Source: VRUE01 sp963717375
GTDB lineage: Bacteria > Actinomycetota > Thermoleophilia > Solirubrobacterales > 70-9
Direction of reading: 5' to 3'
DNA length: 64,000 nt
NCBI GenBank assembly: GCA_963717375.1
Contig: OY970329.1
Coordinates: 2,046,001 to 2,110,000 of the forward strand
Under the pieces are notes generated by a model. The model did no database searches and was not told the origin of the DNA. It was given only the letters and a program-made list of their open reading frames with translations. Below are positions 39,916-48,843 of this stretch, in pieces. Position 1 is the stretch's first letter; every line of letters begins with the position of its first letter. Made by a program: the position numbers and the translations under genes.

Positions 39916-41609
39916 CCAAGTCCAAACCAGACCTCTCGCCCCTTCTTCCCGACGATGCCACCCTGAAGGCGCGGCGATCGGAGCTCGTCGACGCGGTCGG
40001 CCCCGGTGGGCGAGACCAGCAACCCGCGCCCGCCTGGCGCCGCCGCGGTCCGCGCCTGGCGCTCGGCAGCGCCATTGCCCTCGTTGGCGTAGCGGCCGCG
40101 CTGATCGTCAGCGCTGGCGGCGACAACCCCTCCAAAGCCTTCGCGGTCGAACCGCAGGAGGGCGGCGGAGTCAATATCAAGATCTACAGCCTCGAAGACG
40201 CCTCGGGCCTTGAAGAAGCCCTCGAGGAAGCCGGCATCAAGTCCCAGGTGACCTGGTTGCCGGCCGGCAAGGTCTGCCGCGAACCGCACTACAAGCCCTC
40301 GGCTGTGCACCTTCCGGGTGGCGGCAGCTTCGGCGGGATGAGCATGGGGGGTCCCGGCGGGATCACGATCGGGATTGGCAGCACCAAGGCGTCGCGCGAA
40401 AGCCTTGGGAAGTACAGGCGCGGCGAAATTTCCGCTGAGGAGATGCGCAACTCGGTCGCCAACATCAATCTGGACCCGAAAGCGTTTAACCCCAATCAGA
40501 GTGTTGTTCTCTCCGGAACGCCCGTCCCTTACGCCGGTGACCCGGAAGGGGGGAGCATCACAAAGATGGGAGTGGCTGAAGGCCCGGTCGAACCCTGCGA
40601 GCTGGTCCCGGCACCGCCCAGCGGCGAAGGTCCTTTCGGGCTGAGCGAGGAAGGCGGCCCCGACTACACCCCGCGCGGCGACAAGGCCCTGAGCCAGACC
40701 GCCGTCGCCGCCGATTTGCGCCGGGCCGCCGTCGCCGCCGAAAACTCCGAACCCCAGGTCGAAGCGCCGCCCGGTCCCGGCCAGTCTCTCTACACGAAGA
40801 CGATGGAGGTTCATCTCGAAGCCTGGGATCCAGACGGCCCGGCATCTGGCTCGAAAACGAAACCGAGGTACTTCACGGATAGGCAGCTGGGCGCCGACAA
40901 CGCGATGCCGGCGCTGGTTCCGACGCTGAAGGAGGTCTGGACGGCTCCCGATGGGACGACGCGCGAGCGGGAAACCCTCGACCGAGTCGCCTTCCTCTCC
41001 GCCGCCGACCAAAGGCGCTGGGAAGAGGCGGGCTCACCGCCCCCATTCGCCTACGACCCCGACGAACACCATGTCGGCCGCGACGGTTCCGGGCGCCTGG
41101 TGAAGGATTTCGCCTCCAAGGCCTTCAGGGGCCGCCATGAATTTTCTTACATGTCACGGCTCTCCCAGCTTCCGACCGAGCCCGAAGCACTGCGCTTGGC
41201 GGTTGAAAACCGCCGCGGGAGCTCGTCGGTCGATCCTTCGCCGGCGGACTCGTTGAGAGGCGGTGCGACGGTCGAGAGGCTCTTGAACATTCTCAGCGAA
41301 CCGATGGCGAGCTCGGCGCTGCGCGCGGCTGCCTTCAACGCCCTGGCCGAAATTCCGGGCATCGGGCTCGAGCGCGATGTGACCGATGCCGCCGGGCGCA
41401 CCGGCGACGCGATTGGCTGGGTCAGGGAACGTGGATTCGGCCGCAGATTCATCTTCGATCCGCACACAGGCAGGATCCTCGCCCGAGCCGAAATGATCTT
41501 CGGCGGAAAGTACGCCGCGGAAAAGGGCGTTCCGCCCAAAACCGTGTTCCGCGAAACCGCCTACCTGCAGTCAGGGATCGTCGACTCCACGCACGAACGC
41601 GCGAAATGA
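39912..41609 (+). CDS. CU044_5270-like single-pass membrane protein, probable sigma partner
   Basis: The 565-residue protein starts at GTG 39912, overlapping the sigma gene. A roughly 50-residue cytoplasmic segment is followed by one membrane helix (LALGSAIALVGVAAALIVSA, about 49-68) and a large extracytoplasmic domain. Its layout and position resemble CU044_5270-type proteins that follow ECF sigma genes in actinobacteria and are suspected anti-sigma factors or sensors; no zinc-binding HxxxCxxC motif is present in the cytoplasmic part. Codons favour GAA and AAA. It overlaps the propeller-repeat gene by ATGA. Confidence 0.7.
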   Translation: MTKSKPDLSPLLPDDATLKARRSELVDAVGPGGRDQQPAPAWRRRGPRLALGSAIALVGVAAALIVSAGGDNPSKAFAVEPQEGGGVNIKIYSLEDASGLEEALEEAGIKSQVTWLPAGKVCREPHYKPSAVHLPGGGSFGGMSMGGPGGITIGIGSTKASRESLGKYRRGEISAEEMRNSVANINLDPKAFNPNQSVVLSGTPVPYAGDPEGGSITKMGVAEGPVEPCELVPAPPSGEGPFGLSEEGGPDYTPRGDKALSQTAVAADLRRAAVAAENSEPQVEAPPGPGQSLYTKTMEVHLEAWDPDGPASGSKTKPRYFTDRQLGADNAMPALVPTLKEVWTAPDGTTRERETLDRVAFLSAADQRRWEEAGSPPPFAYDPDEHHVGRDGSGRLVKDFASKAFRGRHEFSYMSRLSQLPTEPEALRLAVENRRGSSSVDPSPADSLRGGATVERLLNILSEPMASSALRAAAFNALAEIPGIGLERDVTDAAGRTGDAIGWVRERGFGRRFIFDPHTGRILARAEMIFGGKYAAEKGVPPKTVFRETAYLQSGIVDSTHERAK

Positions 41610-43138
41610 CGGCTCCTCCGCTGAAGCACATCCTTATCGCCGCCTGCTCCACACTCGCCCTGATCGCGACTCTCGCCGCGCCCGCCGGCGCCGCCGCGGC
41701 TTCAAGCTGGACGCTGCAGCAGCTGCCCCCGGCCTCTGGCGAAGTGGCGGGGCCGCCGCTGTCCGGGGTCTCCTGTCCGACCGATTCACTCTGCGTCGCC
41801 GTCGGCGGCCGGGACACGCTCGCCTTCTCGCAAGCGCCGACCGGCGGTGTTGAAAAGTGGCATGTGGTCAATCCGCCCTACCCCGACGGCAATGGAGGCG
41901 CCTGCTTCGACGGAGAACCGGGCTGCCCATCGCGCAAGGGCGCGCTGACGGCTGTTTCCTGTGCCTCGCAGAGCCTCTGCGTCGCGGTCAGCTACGACGG
42001 ATTCATCTACGTCTCCCGCGATCCGACCGGGGCAGCCGGGACCTGGTCGCCGACGGTCTTCAACGAAGGTCATGCCGGCGGCGCGATACACCTGAACGCG
42101 GTCTCCTGCCCCTCGCCATCGCTCTGCGTCGCGGTGGCCGGCGGCTTTGGAATCTCGAACGTCTCAAACGGCAAGGTGCTCACCTCCACCGACCCGACCT
42201 CGGGTGCTTGGCAGGTGAGCCAGCTCAGCAGCTCGCTCGAATTCCGCGGCGTCTCTTGCGGCACCCCTTCGCTCTGCGTCGCCGTCGCGCGGGAAGGCCG
42301 GATCCTCGTCTCGACCAACCCCACCGGCGGCGCCTCGGCCTGGACGGAAGCGGGGACCCCGGGCGGTCCCGCTGACCTCGAAGGAGTCGACTGTGTCGCA
42401 GTCTCACTCTGCGCCGCCGGCAACCTGACGGGCAACATCCTCACCTCTACCGATCCTGCCGCCGGCCGCGCGAGTTGGAGCGAGGCAAACGCCGGCGGCT
42501 CGGTGCAGATCACCGGCGTCTCCTGCCCAACGGCGCTTCAGTGCGTGGCGGTCGACAACAACGGCGACGTCCTCACCTCGACCGATCCGACCGGAGGCCC
42601 CGGCTCCTGGCACTTCGAGAACCTCATTCCCTTTCAGCCCACCGAGGAAGAAGGAGAACGAGAACCGCCGCGAAACGCGCTCTTCTCGGCCTCCTGCGCC
42701 TCGACCTCGCTCTGCGCCCTGGTCGGCCCCGACGGTCGCATTTTCACCGCCACCGATCCCTTCTCTGCGCCCGCCGACCCCCCTGGTCGCAACCGGAACC
42801 GCCACGCTCCGCTGCGGCCCCGCACGGTGCTCGTCTTCGCCGAACACTTTTGGAAGGTCGCCACCACCCGCCACCGCCGTATCCGCGCCCGCTTTCGCTT
42901 CTACTCTCCGACCAAGGTCAGGGGCTTCGAATGCAAGCGCGACCGCGGCCCCTACCGCCGCTGCCATGCGCCGCTGCGCTACTGGGCAGCGCACGGGCGA
43001 CACGCACTGCGCGTGCGCGCGATCGGCCCGACCGGGCTTCGCGGCCCGGCGGCGATCAAGCACTTCCGTGTGCTGAAGCCCCACTCGCCAGCCACAGCGA
43101 CTGCATCGGGCCCGCTCCATCCGCACCGCAGCGGTTAA
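41606..43138 (+). CDS. Secreted propeller-repeat protein (SCPS-LCVAV type)
   Basis: The 510-residue protein has a signal peptide (about 1-32, LIATLAAPAGAAAA) and about seven tandem repeats of 40-50 residues with the pattern GVSCPS-SLCVAV, G-ILTSTDPTGG and W. The paired cysteines in each repeat probably form one disulfide per blade, giving a beta-propeller-like ectodomain. The last 120 residues are basic and contain FRFYSPTKVRGFECKRDRG, which resembles a common actinobacterial surface-protein module. It is translationally coupled to the CU044_5270-like gene, so its amount follows the sigma operon. A larger paralog lies at 50631-53096. Confidence 0.78.
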   Translation: MTAPPLKHILIAACSTLALIATLAAPAGAAAASSWTLQQLPPASGEVAGPPLSGVSCPTDSLCVAVGGRDTLAFSQAPTGGVEKWHVVNPPYPDGNGGACFDGEPGCPSRKGALTAVSCASQSLCVAVSYDGFIYVSRDPTGAAGTWSPTVFNEGHAGGAIHLNAVSCPSPSLCVAVAGGFGISNVSNGKVLTSTDPTSGAWQVSQLSSSLEFRGVSCGTPSLCVAVAREGRILVSTNPTGGASAWTEAGTPGGPADLEGVDCVAVSLCAAGNLTGNILTSTDPAAGRASWSEANAGGSVQITGVSCPTALQCVAVDNNGDVLTSTDPTGGPGSWHFENLIPFQPTEEEGEREPPRNALFSASCASTSLCALVGPDGRIFTATDPFSAPADPPGRNRNRHAPLRPRTVLVFAEHFWKVATTRHRRIRARFRFYSPTKVRGFECKRDRGPYRRCHAPLRYWAAHGRHALRVRAIGPTGLRGPAAIKHFRVLKPHSPATATASGPLHPHRSG

Positions 43139-43160
43139 GTCAGTCAGGACAAGACATTCA

Positions 43161-43186
43161 GGAACGTTTGTCCGGTCCTGGTCGTC
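43161..43186 (+). promoter_or_regulatory. ECF-type promoter: GGAAC-N17-CGTC
   Basis: GGAAC (43161-43165) and CGTC (43183-43186) are separated by exactly 17 bp, the classic arrangement for ECF sigma promoters. The ice-binding-like gene starts 130 bp downstream. The match is to general ECF consensus; which sigma factor reads it is inference. Confidence 0.5.
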
Positions 43187-43315
43187 TGGCTCATGCCTTG
43201 GCCTTGGGTCCCGATGGAGCAGGACACCAGGGCAAGCCCCTTTCGACACAGGCACCTTCGTCGCGAGACGAATCCGCAAGTCGCCAGGACTGCTCGACAT
43301 AGAGGGGGGACATCA

Positions 43316-44410
43316 ATGTCCAACCGATCCGATTTCAGGCGCGGCCGGCTTGCCGGTATCGCCCTTGCAATGGTCGTTGTCTTCGCGGCGATACCCGTTG
43401 CAGCCCAGGCTTCTGCCGTCAACCTTGGCACCGTCTCACCGTTTGTCGTCCTCGGTGGCTCGACCGTCACCAACGAAGGCGCCTCGGTTCTCAATGGCGA
43501 TCTGGGCCTTTCGCCGGGCAGCTCGGTGACCGGGTTTGGGCCCGCCGTCGTCAACGGTGTCACCCACGTCAACGACGCCGTCGCCGCGGGGGCCAAGTCC
43601 GACCTCACCACCGCCTACAACGTCGCTGCCGGGCAGCCGATTTCGCCGGGCAACAACCTCACCGGCACCGACCTCGGCAACCTGAAACTGACCCCCGGGG
43701 CCTACGGGTTCTCGAGCTCCGCCCAGCTCACCGGCCAGCTGACGCTCGACGCTCAGGGCGACCCCAACGCTCAGTTCGTCTTCGTTGTCGGCTCGACCCT
43801 GACCACGGCCTCGGCCAGTTCGGTCATCCTCGTCAACGGCGCGTCCCCCTGCAACGTCTACTGGAAGATCGGCAGCTCGGCAACGCTCGGTTCGACCACC
43901 TCGTTCGCGGGCAACCTGATGTCGCTGGCCAGCATCTCGGTCAACAACGGGGTCACCGTTGTCGGCCGCTTGCTCGCCCGCGAAGGGGCGGTGACGCTAA
44001 TCAACGACGTGCTCAGCACGCCCAACTGTGCCATCGGCTCGACGCCTACGGCGACCGGCCCCGCCACCTCCAAGGGCGGCGGAAATGGAAAGGGCAAGGG
44101 CAAATCAGGCGGCAAGCACACCGCTCACAAGGGCACCGCGACCATCGGCCGCGGCAGGACCACCACCGCCGGAACCCGAGTCACGGTCCACGGGCGCGAA
44201 ATCAAGAGCGTCGTGTTCACCGACAACGGCAAACGGCTCCCCAATACCTCCAAGACACAAACCAAGGTGCCGACCACACCTGGCACCCACGTCGTCAGCG
44301 CCCACGTGACGTTCGGGAACTCGACCAAGCCGCAAACCGAGAAGGTCACCTTCCGGGTTCCCTTCCCCGTGCTCCACCCGCGCCACGGTTCCTCGCAGTT
44401 CACCGGATGA
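43316..44410 (+). CDS. Ice-binding-like (DUF3494) secreted protein
   Basis: The 364-residue protein has a signal peptide (about 10-33, GIALAMVVVFAAIPVAAQAS) and a DUF3494 beta-solenoid domain (about 35-245): FVVLGGSTVTNEGASVLNGD, LGLSPGSSVTGF, AYNVAAGQPISP, LTPGAYGFSSSAQLTGQLTL, NAQFVFVVGSTLTT, NVYWKIGSSATLG. A Gly/Lys linker and a C-terminal Ig-like stalk (VTVHGREIKSVVFTDNGKRL) follow. The family includes antifreeze proteins, but many members are adhesive or of unknown use, so ice binding is not assured. It overlaps the L,D-transpeptidase gene by ATGA. Confidence 0.85.
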   Translation: MSNRSDFRRGRLAGIALAMVVVFAAIPVAAQASAVNLGTVSPFVVLGGSTVTNEGASVLNGDLGLSPGSSVTGFGPAVVNGVTHVNDAVAAGAKSDLTTAYNVAAGQPISPGNNLTGTDLGNLKLTPGAYGFSSSAQLTGQLTLDAQGDPNAQFVFVVGSTLTTASASSVILVNGASPCNVYWKIGSSATLGSTTSFAGNLMSLASISVNNGVTVVGRLLAREGAVTLINDVLSTPNCAIGSTPTATGPATSKGGGNGKGKGKSGGKHTAHKGTATIGRGRTTTAGTRVTVHGREIKSVVFTDNGKRLPNTSKTQTKVPTTPGTHVVSAHVTFGNSTKPQTEKVTFRVPFPVLHPRHGSSQFTG

Positions 44411-45141
44411 GCGCCTCGCGCCGCGGCCACGATCGACCCCTCGGCATTCGCCGGGGGGTCGCCGCCCTGGTCTCGGTCCTTGCCTTCTCGGCGCTCGCTT
44501 TCGCGGCCCCGGCCCCGGCAGCGGCAGCGGCGTCTCAGCCGCTGGTTGTGCTGCTTCGCGCCCACGTCGCCCGCTCGGCGCCGAATGCCGACGCCCACGC
44601 GATCGAAGCGGTGGCCGGGCGGCGCCCACTGACCCGGGTGCCCACGGTCCTGCCGGTGCTCGGTCACAGCGGCCGCGGCGACAGCTGGCTGCGGGTGCGG
44701 TTGCCGGGGCGACCCAATAGTCACACCGGATGGATCGCCGCCAAGGGGACCCGCGCAACGGTGACCGAGTGGCGCATCTTCGTCTCGCTCTCCGCCCGGC
44801 GGGTCACCGTAACCCGCTCGGGTCGCACGGTACGACGCTTCCGCGCGGTCGTCGGCAAGCCCTCTACCCCGACGCCACGCGGGGCCTTCTTCGTAGAGGA
44901 GGCCTTGGCGCTCTCTTCTCATGAAGCCGGGGGGCCTTACGCGCTGGCCACCAGCGCCCGCTCAAATGTCCTGCACGAATTCGACGGTGGCCCGGGGCAG
45001 ATCGCGCTTCACGGGACCGACAACCTCACCGGCACGCTCGGCACGGCTGTCTCACACGGCTGCGTTCGACTCGGGACCCACGCCATCACCTGGCTGGCCA
45101 GGCGCGTTGGCGCCGGCGTGCCGGTGACCGTGAGGCAGTAG
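44407..45141 (+). CDS. L,D-transpeptidase (YkuD domain)
   Basis: The 244-residue protein has a signal peptide (about 16-42), a linker, and a YkuD catalytic domain with ALHGT (H202) and SHGCVRL (H217, C219, R221), the catalytic Cys-His pair. It forms 3-3 crosslinks in peptidoglycan or attaches proteins to it. Translation is coupled to the ice-binding-like gene by a 4-bp overlap, so the two may work together: anchoring of the surface protein in the wall is a reasonable inference. Confidence 0.9.
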   Translation: MSASRRGHDRPLGIRRGVAALVSVLAFSALAFAAPAPAAAAASQPLVVLLRAHVARSAPNADAHAIEAVAGRRPLTRVPTVLPVLGHSGRGDSWLRVRLPGRPNSHTGWIAAKGTRATVTEWRIFVSLSARRVTVTRSGRTVRRFRAVVGKPSTPTPRGAFFVEEALALSSHEAGGPYALATSARSNVLHEFDGGPGQIALHGTDNLTGTLGTAVSHGCVRLGTHAITWLARRVGAGVPVTVRQ

Positions 45142-45188
45142 GGGCAATCCTCACCCGTCCCAGCTCGGACCCGATTCCCGCGAGGCGG

Positions 45189-45722
45189 TCAAGACGCCGG
45201 GCGGTAGGTGAGGAGGACCACTCCGGAGTCGAATCGCTTCACTTCGTCGAGCTCCATTCGGACGGTCCCCCTGTCGCCGAGCATGTGGACGTTCCCCTTG
45301 CCCCAGACGAGGGGGTTCAGGTAGACCTCGTACTCGTCGATCAGGCCCTTCTCGGCGAGGGTGTAGGCGAACTCGCCACTGCCGTGCATGAAGAGGTCAC
45401 CGTGGACTTCGTCTTTCAGCTTCGGGATCGAGTCCTCGAGGTCTCCCTCGAGCAAGGTCGCGTTCCACTCGAGGTCCCCGGACAGGGTGTTGGACCCGAC
45501 GAACTTTGGCATCGCATTGACCATGTCGGCCCAGCTGCCCGACTGGCTAGGCCAATATCCCGCCAGCCCCTCGTATGTCTTGCGGCCCAGCAGCATCCCG
45601 CTGGATTTCGCCTGACGCTCGAACGAGTAGTCGCCGTGGTCTCCGTCCGGCTGCACCCACTCGCCGACCGGGTCGATGACGCCGTCGAGGGTGACCTGCG
45701 TTGTCGCGATCAGCTTTCCCAT
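45189..45722 (-). CDS. Dihydrofolate reductase-family protein
   Basis: The 177-residue protein begins MGKLIATTQVTLDGVIDPVG and includes GMLLGRKTYEGLAGYWP, MPKFVGSNTL, ELKDEVHGDLFMHGSGEFA and LIDEYEVYLNPLVWGKGN. These are typical RibD-C-terminal/DHFR-superfamily motifs for an NADPH-dependent reductase of unknown substrate. It is a divergent paralog of the gene at 36688. The next gene upstream on the same strand is an NAD(P)-binding SDR about 100 bp away. Confidence 0.85.
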   Translation of the reverse strand: MGKLIATTQVTLDGVIDPVGEWVQPDGDHGDYSFERQAKSSGMLLGRKTYEGLAGYWPSQSGSWADMVNAMPKFVGSNTLSGDLEWNATLLEGDLEDSIPKLKDEVHGDLFMHGSGEFAYTLAEKGLIDEYEVYLNPLVWGKGNVHMLGDRGTVRMELDEVKRFDSGVVLLTYRPAS

Positions 45723-45823
45723 CTCGATTCTCCTTCGGTAGAGGGAGCTCGCTCTGATCTCCCTCTACCCATGAAACGAACGGGGACACCTGGATTCGCC
45801 ATTTTCGCGCGCTCGGCCCGGCG

Positions 45824-46585
45824 CTACTGGTTGAGCCACTCCTCGTAGGTGGGGCCGGCGAGCTTGGCCACCGGTCCTGGGAGGACGGCCCCGGCCGGAT
45901 AGAGGCCTTCCGGGTCATCGAAGAACTCCCCGGCCTCGATGCGCGGGCCGTCGCCGCGCTTGGCGGCGAGGAGTTTCGCCGCCTCGAGCAGGTTCTCCTC
46001 GCGAGGCCCGGCCACTTCGGCGACCGGGTTGCCGATAGGTGCGGAATCCGCCTCGTCGACGAGGTCGGCGAGCGCCTCGGCAACGCTGCGGGCGGCGACG
46101 AGTTGGGTTCGCATCGGGGGTAGGTAGGCGGTGTCGCCCTTGGTCGTCCACTTGATCAGTTCCGCGACGAACTCGTGGAACTGGGCGGCGCGCAGGATGC
46201 GAGCCGGAACCGGCCCGTCGAGGTGGGCTCGCTCCTGGACCACCTTGGCGGCGTTGTAGCCGGTATTGAAGTGGTCGGTGCCGATTATCGAGACGACGAG
46301 GATGCCTTTGACGCCGCGCTCCGCACCGGCTTGCTGCAGATTGCGCGCCGCGGTCGCGAAGAACTCGGTTGCTTCCGCCTGGTCGGGCGAGGGGCCGGTG
46401 GCGGCGTCGATGATCAGGTCGACTCCCTCCAGCGCGGCTGAGAGGCCCTCGCCGCTGATCACGTCGACGCCCTCGCCGCGCGAGATCGGCACCACCTCGT
46501 GCCCCCGCTCGCGCAGGATCTCGACGGTGGGGCGGCCGAGGCGCCCGGTCGCACCGGCGACAGCGATTTTCTTCTCACTTGCCAT
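45824..46585 (-). CDS. Atypical SDR/NmrA-like NAD(P)-binding protein
   Basis: The 253-residue product has an N-terminal Rossmann GATGRLGRPTVEIL (about 10-23). It continues with ISRGEGVDVISGEGL, DLIIDAATGP, VSIIGTDHFNTGYNAAKVVQ with YxxxK-like spacing altered, and PARILRAAQFHEFVAEL. This is typical of actinobacterial NmrA/SDR_a5 proteins that sense or use NAD(P). Redox regulation or quinone reduction are common roles; neither is proven here. Unrelated to the truncated SDR remnant in the island except by family. Confidence 0.8.
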   Translation of the reverse strand: MASEKKIAVAGATGRLGRPTVEILRERGHEVVPISRGEGVDVISGEGLSAALEGVDLIIDAATGPSPDQAEATEFFATAARNLQQAGAERGVKGILVVSIIGTDHFNTGYNAAKVVQERAHLDGPVPARILRAAQFHEFVAELIKWTTKGDTAYLPPMRTQLVAARSVAEALADLVDEADSAPIGNPVAEVAGPREENLLEAAKLLAAKRGDGPRIEAGEFFDDPEGLYPAGAVLPGPVAKLAGPTYEEWLNQ

Positions 46586-46723
46586 GGCTGCTTCCTTTCA
46601 GTCCGAGGCCGCCTCTTTGGCCAGCCGTTTCTTCGTCTCACAGGTATGACGGAGCAGAGGGCAGAGATGTGACCGAGTCGAGCCAGCAGGATTGGCAAGG
46701 CGGTTCGGGCTAAGCTCCGATCT

Positions 46724-47362
46724 ATGGCAGCACTTCAGCCTCGGTTCGTTGGATCATCTCGCTGGGTGCTGATCGGCGCGACGCTTGCGCTGGCAATCGC
46801 GGTGTTCATGCCGGCCAGGGCGGATGCCTTTGGCACCTTCGCCAACGGTGTGCTCACGATCAATGGTGGTGAGGGGAAAATCGTCCCTCGCTGCGCGAGC
46901 GACGGCGAGATCACCGTTAGCGGCGCTTTCGTAGACAACGGTCCTGTCTACTGCCGCGACTTGAGGAAGATCGAGGCTTCGTCGTCCGTGTCCACCCTCT
47001 TTGACTTCTCGCAGCTGCCCGACGACCTCGGCGGCGGCCAGGGGCCGATCGAGATCCACGCCACCTCCACGGTAAGCGATCCGACCGAATTCTCCGACGA
47101 CAAGTTCATCGGGGCTCCGGGTCACATCAACATCTTCGACGGAGGGATCGGCTTCGACTCCATCACCGGCGGCAACCTCAACGACAGCCTGAGCGGCGGC
47201 GCTGACAGCGACAAGATTGACGGCGGGCCCGGGAACGACATTCTCCGCGGCGGTTCTGCGGCGGACAAGCTGCTCGGTGGGCCCGGCCGCGACACCCTGG
47301 TGGGCGAAGGCGGGAGCGACAAGCTGGTCGGCGGCCCCGGTAGGGACATCGAAAAGCAGTAG
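46724..47362 (+). CDS. Secreted calcium-binding protein with RTX-like nonapeptide repeats
   Basis: The 212-residue product has a signal peptide (about 14-36, LIGATLALAIAVFMPARADA) and a small N-terminal domain with a likely disulfide (PRCASDG...YCRDL). It ends with about six GGxGxDxLx-type nonapeptides, such as GGADSDKIDG, GPGNDILRG and GPGRDTLVG. The C-terminal repeats should form a calcium-bound beta-roll. No protease or lipase domain is attached. It precedes the mug-like gene by 8 bp. Confidence 0.8.
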   Translation: MAALQPRFVGSSRWVLIGATLALAIAVFMPARADAFGTFANGVLTINGGEGKIVPRCASDGEITVSGAFVDNGPVYCRDLRKIEASSSVSTLFDFSQLPDDLGGGQGPIEIHATSTVSDPTEFSDDKFIGAPGHINIFDGGIGFDSITGGNLNDSLSGGADSDKIDGGPGNDILRGGSAADKLLGGPGRDTLVGEGGSDKLVGGPGRDIEKQ

Positions 47363-47370
47363 CGCGCACC

Positions 47371-47961
47371 ATGAGGTTCACGCGTTTGGAGCTGGAGGAG
47401 TTCCGCGGCTGCGAGGTTGACGATCTCGTCGGGCCGGGGCTGAGGCTGCTGTTCGTCGGCATTAATCCGGGGCTGTGGACGGCCGCGGTCGGAACCCACT
47501 TCGCGCATCCCACCAATCGCTTCTACCCGGCCCTGGCCGCGGCCGGGATCACCGGCTACGAGGTCGATCGCGTTGCCGGGATGACCGATGCTGATCGCGT
47601 GCATCTCGTCGCGCGTGGCGTCGGGATCACCAACCTCGTGGGGCGGGCCACCGCGCGCGCCTCCGAGCTCTCGGGCGAGGAGCTGCGCGAGGGCGGCGCG
47701 CGGCTGCAGCGGTTCGTCGCCGAGCACCGGCCCGCGGTTGTCGCGATCGCCGGCGTCACCGCCTACCGCGACGCGTTCGGCGAGCGCGGCGCGGCCTTGG
47801 GCCGCCAGCCGGACACGCTCGATAGCGCGAACCGCTGGTCCGGCGCGGCGCTCTGGGTGGTTCCCAACCCGAGCGGCCTCAACGCCCACGAGACCGTCGC
47901 GACGCTCGCCGCCGCCTATGCGGCGCCGGCCGCCGAGGCCGGCGTCATCGCCGCTGACTGA
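47371..47961 (+). CDS. mug: G/U mismatch-specific uracil-DNA glycosylase, Mug/TDG family
   Basis: The 196-residue protein has the Mug-type motif 1 LLFVGINPGLWTAAVGTHFA, with catalytic Asn in GINPG, followed by HPTNRFYPAL. The second motif is PNPSGLNAHE. The family removes uracil or ethenocytosine opposite guanine in double-stranded DNA. The enzyme would act in base excision repair. It follows the calcium-binding protein gene by 8 bp but has no functional link to it. The start is the ATG at 47371. Confidence 0.88.
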   Translation: MRFTRLELEEFRGCEVDDLVGPGLRLLFVGINPGLWTAAVGTHFAHPTNRFYPALAAAGITGYEVDRVAGMTDADRVHLVARGVGITNLVGRATARASELSGEELREGGARLQRFVAEHRPAVVAIAGVTAYRDAFGERGAALGRQPDTLDSANRWSGAALWVVPNPSGLNAHETVATLAAAYAAPAAEAGVIAAD

Positions 47962-48003
47962 GCGCCGATGTAAGCGAGTCAGGTCTCGCCCGGCGGCGGG
48001 GAC

Positions 48004-48843
48004 TTAGCCCGAAGTGCGGCGCCTGTAGGCCATCAGGGTCAGCGGCGCGATGACGGCGATCAGCCCTGCGCACCAGAGCACCGAGCAGAGGACCGGGTGC
48101 TGCAGCGGCCAGGCGGCGTCGGCCGGGGTCGCGGTCGGGTTGCCGAACAGGGTGCGGACCCCCGCCGCCCAGGCGCTGACCGGGTTGTATTCGGCGAACT
48201 GGCGCAGGCCCGACGGCAGGCCGGCGACCGGGACGAAGGTGGAGGCGACGAAGGTGAGCGGGAAGATCACCAGGAAGGCGACCCCCTGGACGACGTCGGG
48301 GGTGCGGGCGAGGACGCCGATCAGGGTGCCGAGCCAGAGCATCGAGATGGCGAGCAGGCCGAGCAGGGCGAAGCCGGCGAGTGCTTCGGCCGGGTCGCTG
48401 TGGATCCGCCAGCCGACGACGAGGCCGCTGATGACCATGATCGCGATCGCCAAGATCGAGGCGGCGAACTCCGCGGTCAGGTGGCCAAGCAGGAAGGCCG
48501 GGCGCGACATTGGCAGCGAACGGAAGCGGTCGAGGATTCCCTCGCCGAGATCGGTCGCCATCGAGACTCCGGGGCCCATCATGCCGAAGGCCAGGGTCTG
48601 CACCAGGATCCCGCCGATCAGGTATTCGTGGTAATCGCCGCCACCCGGCACGGCGATCACTTCGCCGAATACGAAGGCGAAGAGCAGCACGAACATCAGC
48701 GGCTGCAGGGTTACGTCGAGCAGCTTCTCGGGGATCTGACGGACGTGGGCGAGGTTGCGCCCGGCGAGGACCAGCGTGTCGCTGGCGAGCCAGCGCAGGC
48801 GGGCCGCACCAGGGGCTGTCCTGGGAAGGGTTGTCGTGGTCAT
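48004..48843 (-). CDS. ABC-2-type transporter permease (DrrB-like)
   Basis: The 279-residue protein has six membrane segments and the ABC-2 motif order: LAGRNLAHVRQIPEKLLDVT, LQPLMFVLLFAFVFG, EYLIGGILVQTLAFG, ATDLGEGILDRFRSLPMSR and LPLTFVASTFVPVAGLPSGL. These are typical of the DrrB drug-exporter permeases. Its ATG overlaps the ATPase gene stop by 4 bp (ATGA). With the ATPase it would export lipophilic or antibiotic-like compounds. The divergent TetR gene beyond the ATPase probably controls both. Confidence 0.9.
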   Translation of the reverse strand: MTTTTLPRTAPGAARLRWLASDTLVLAGRNLAHVRQIPEKLLDVTLQPLMFVLLFAFVFGEVIAVPGGGDYHEYLIGGILVQTLAFGMMGPGVSMATDLGEGILDRFRSLPMSRPAFLLGHLTAEFAASILAIAIMVISGLVVGWRIHSDPAEALAGFALLGLLAISMLWLGTLIGVLARTPDVVQGVAFLVIFPLTFVASTFVPVAGLPSGLRQFAEYNPVSAWAAGVRTLFGNPTATPADAAWPLQHPVLCSVLWCAGLIAVIAPLTLMAYRRRTSG

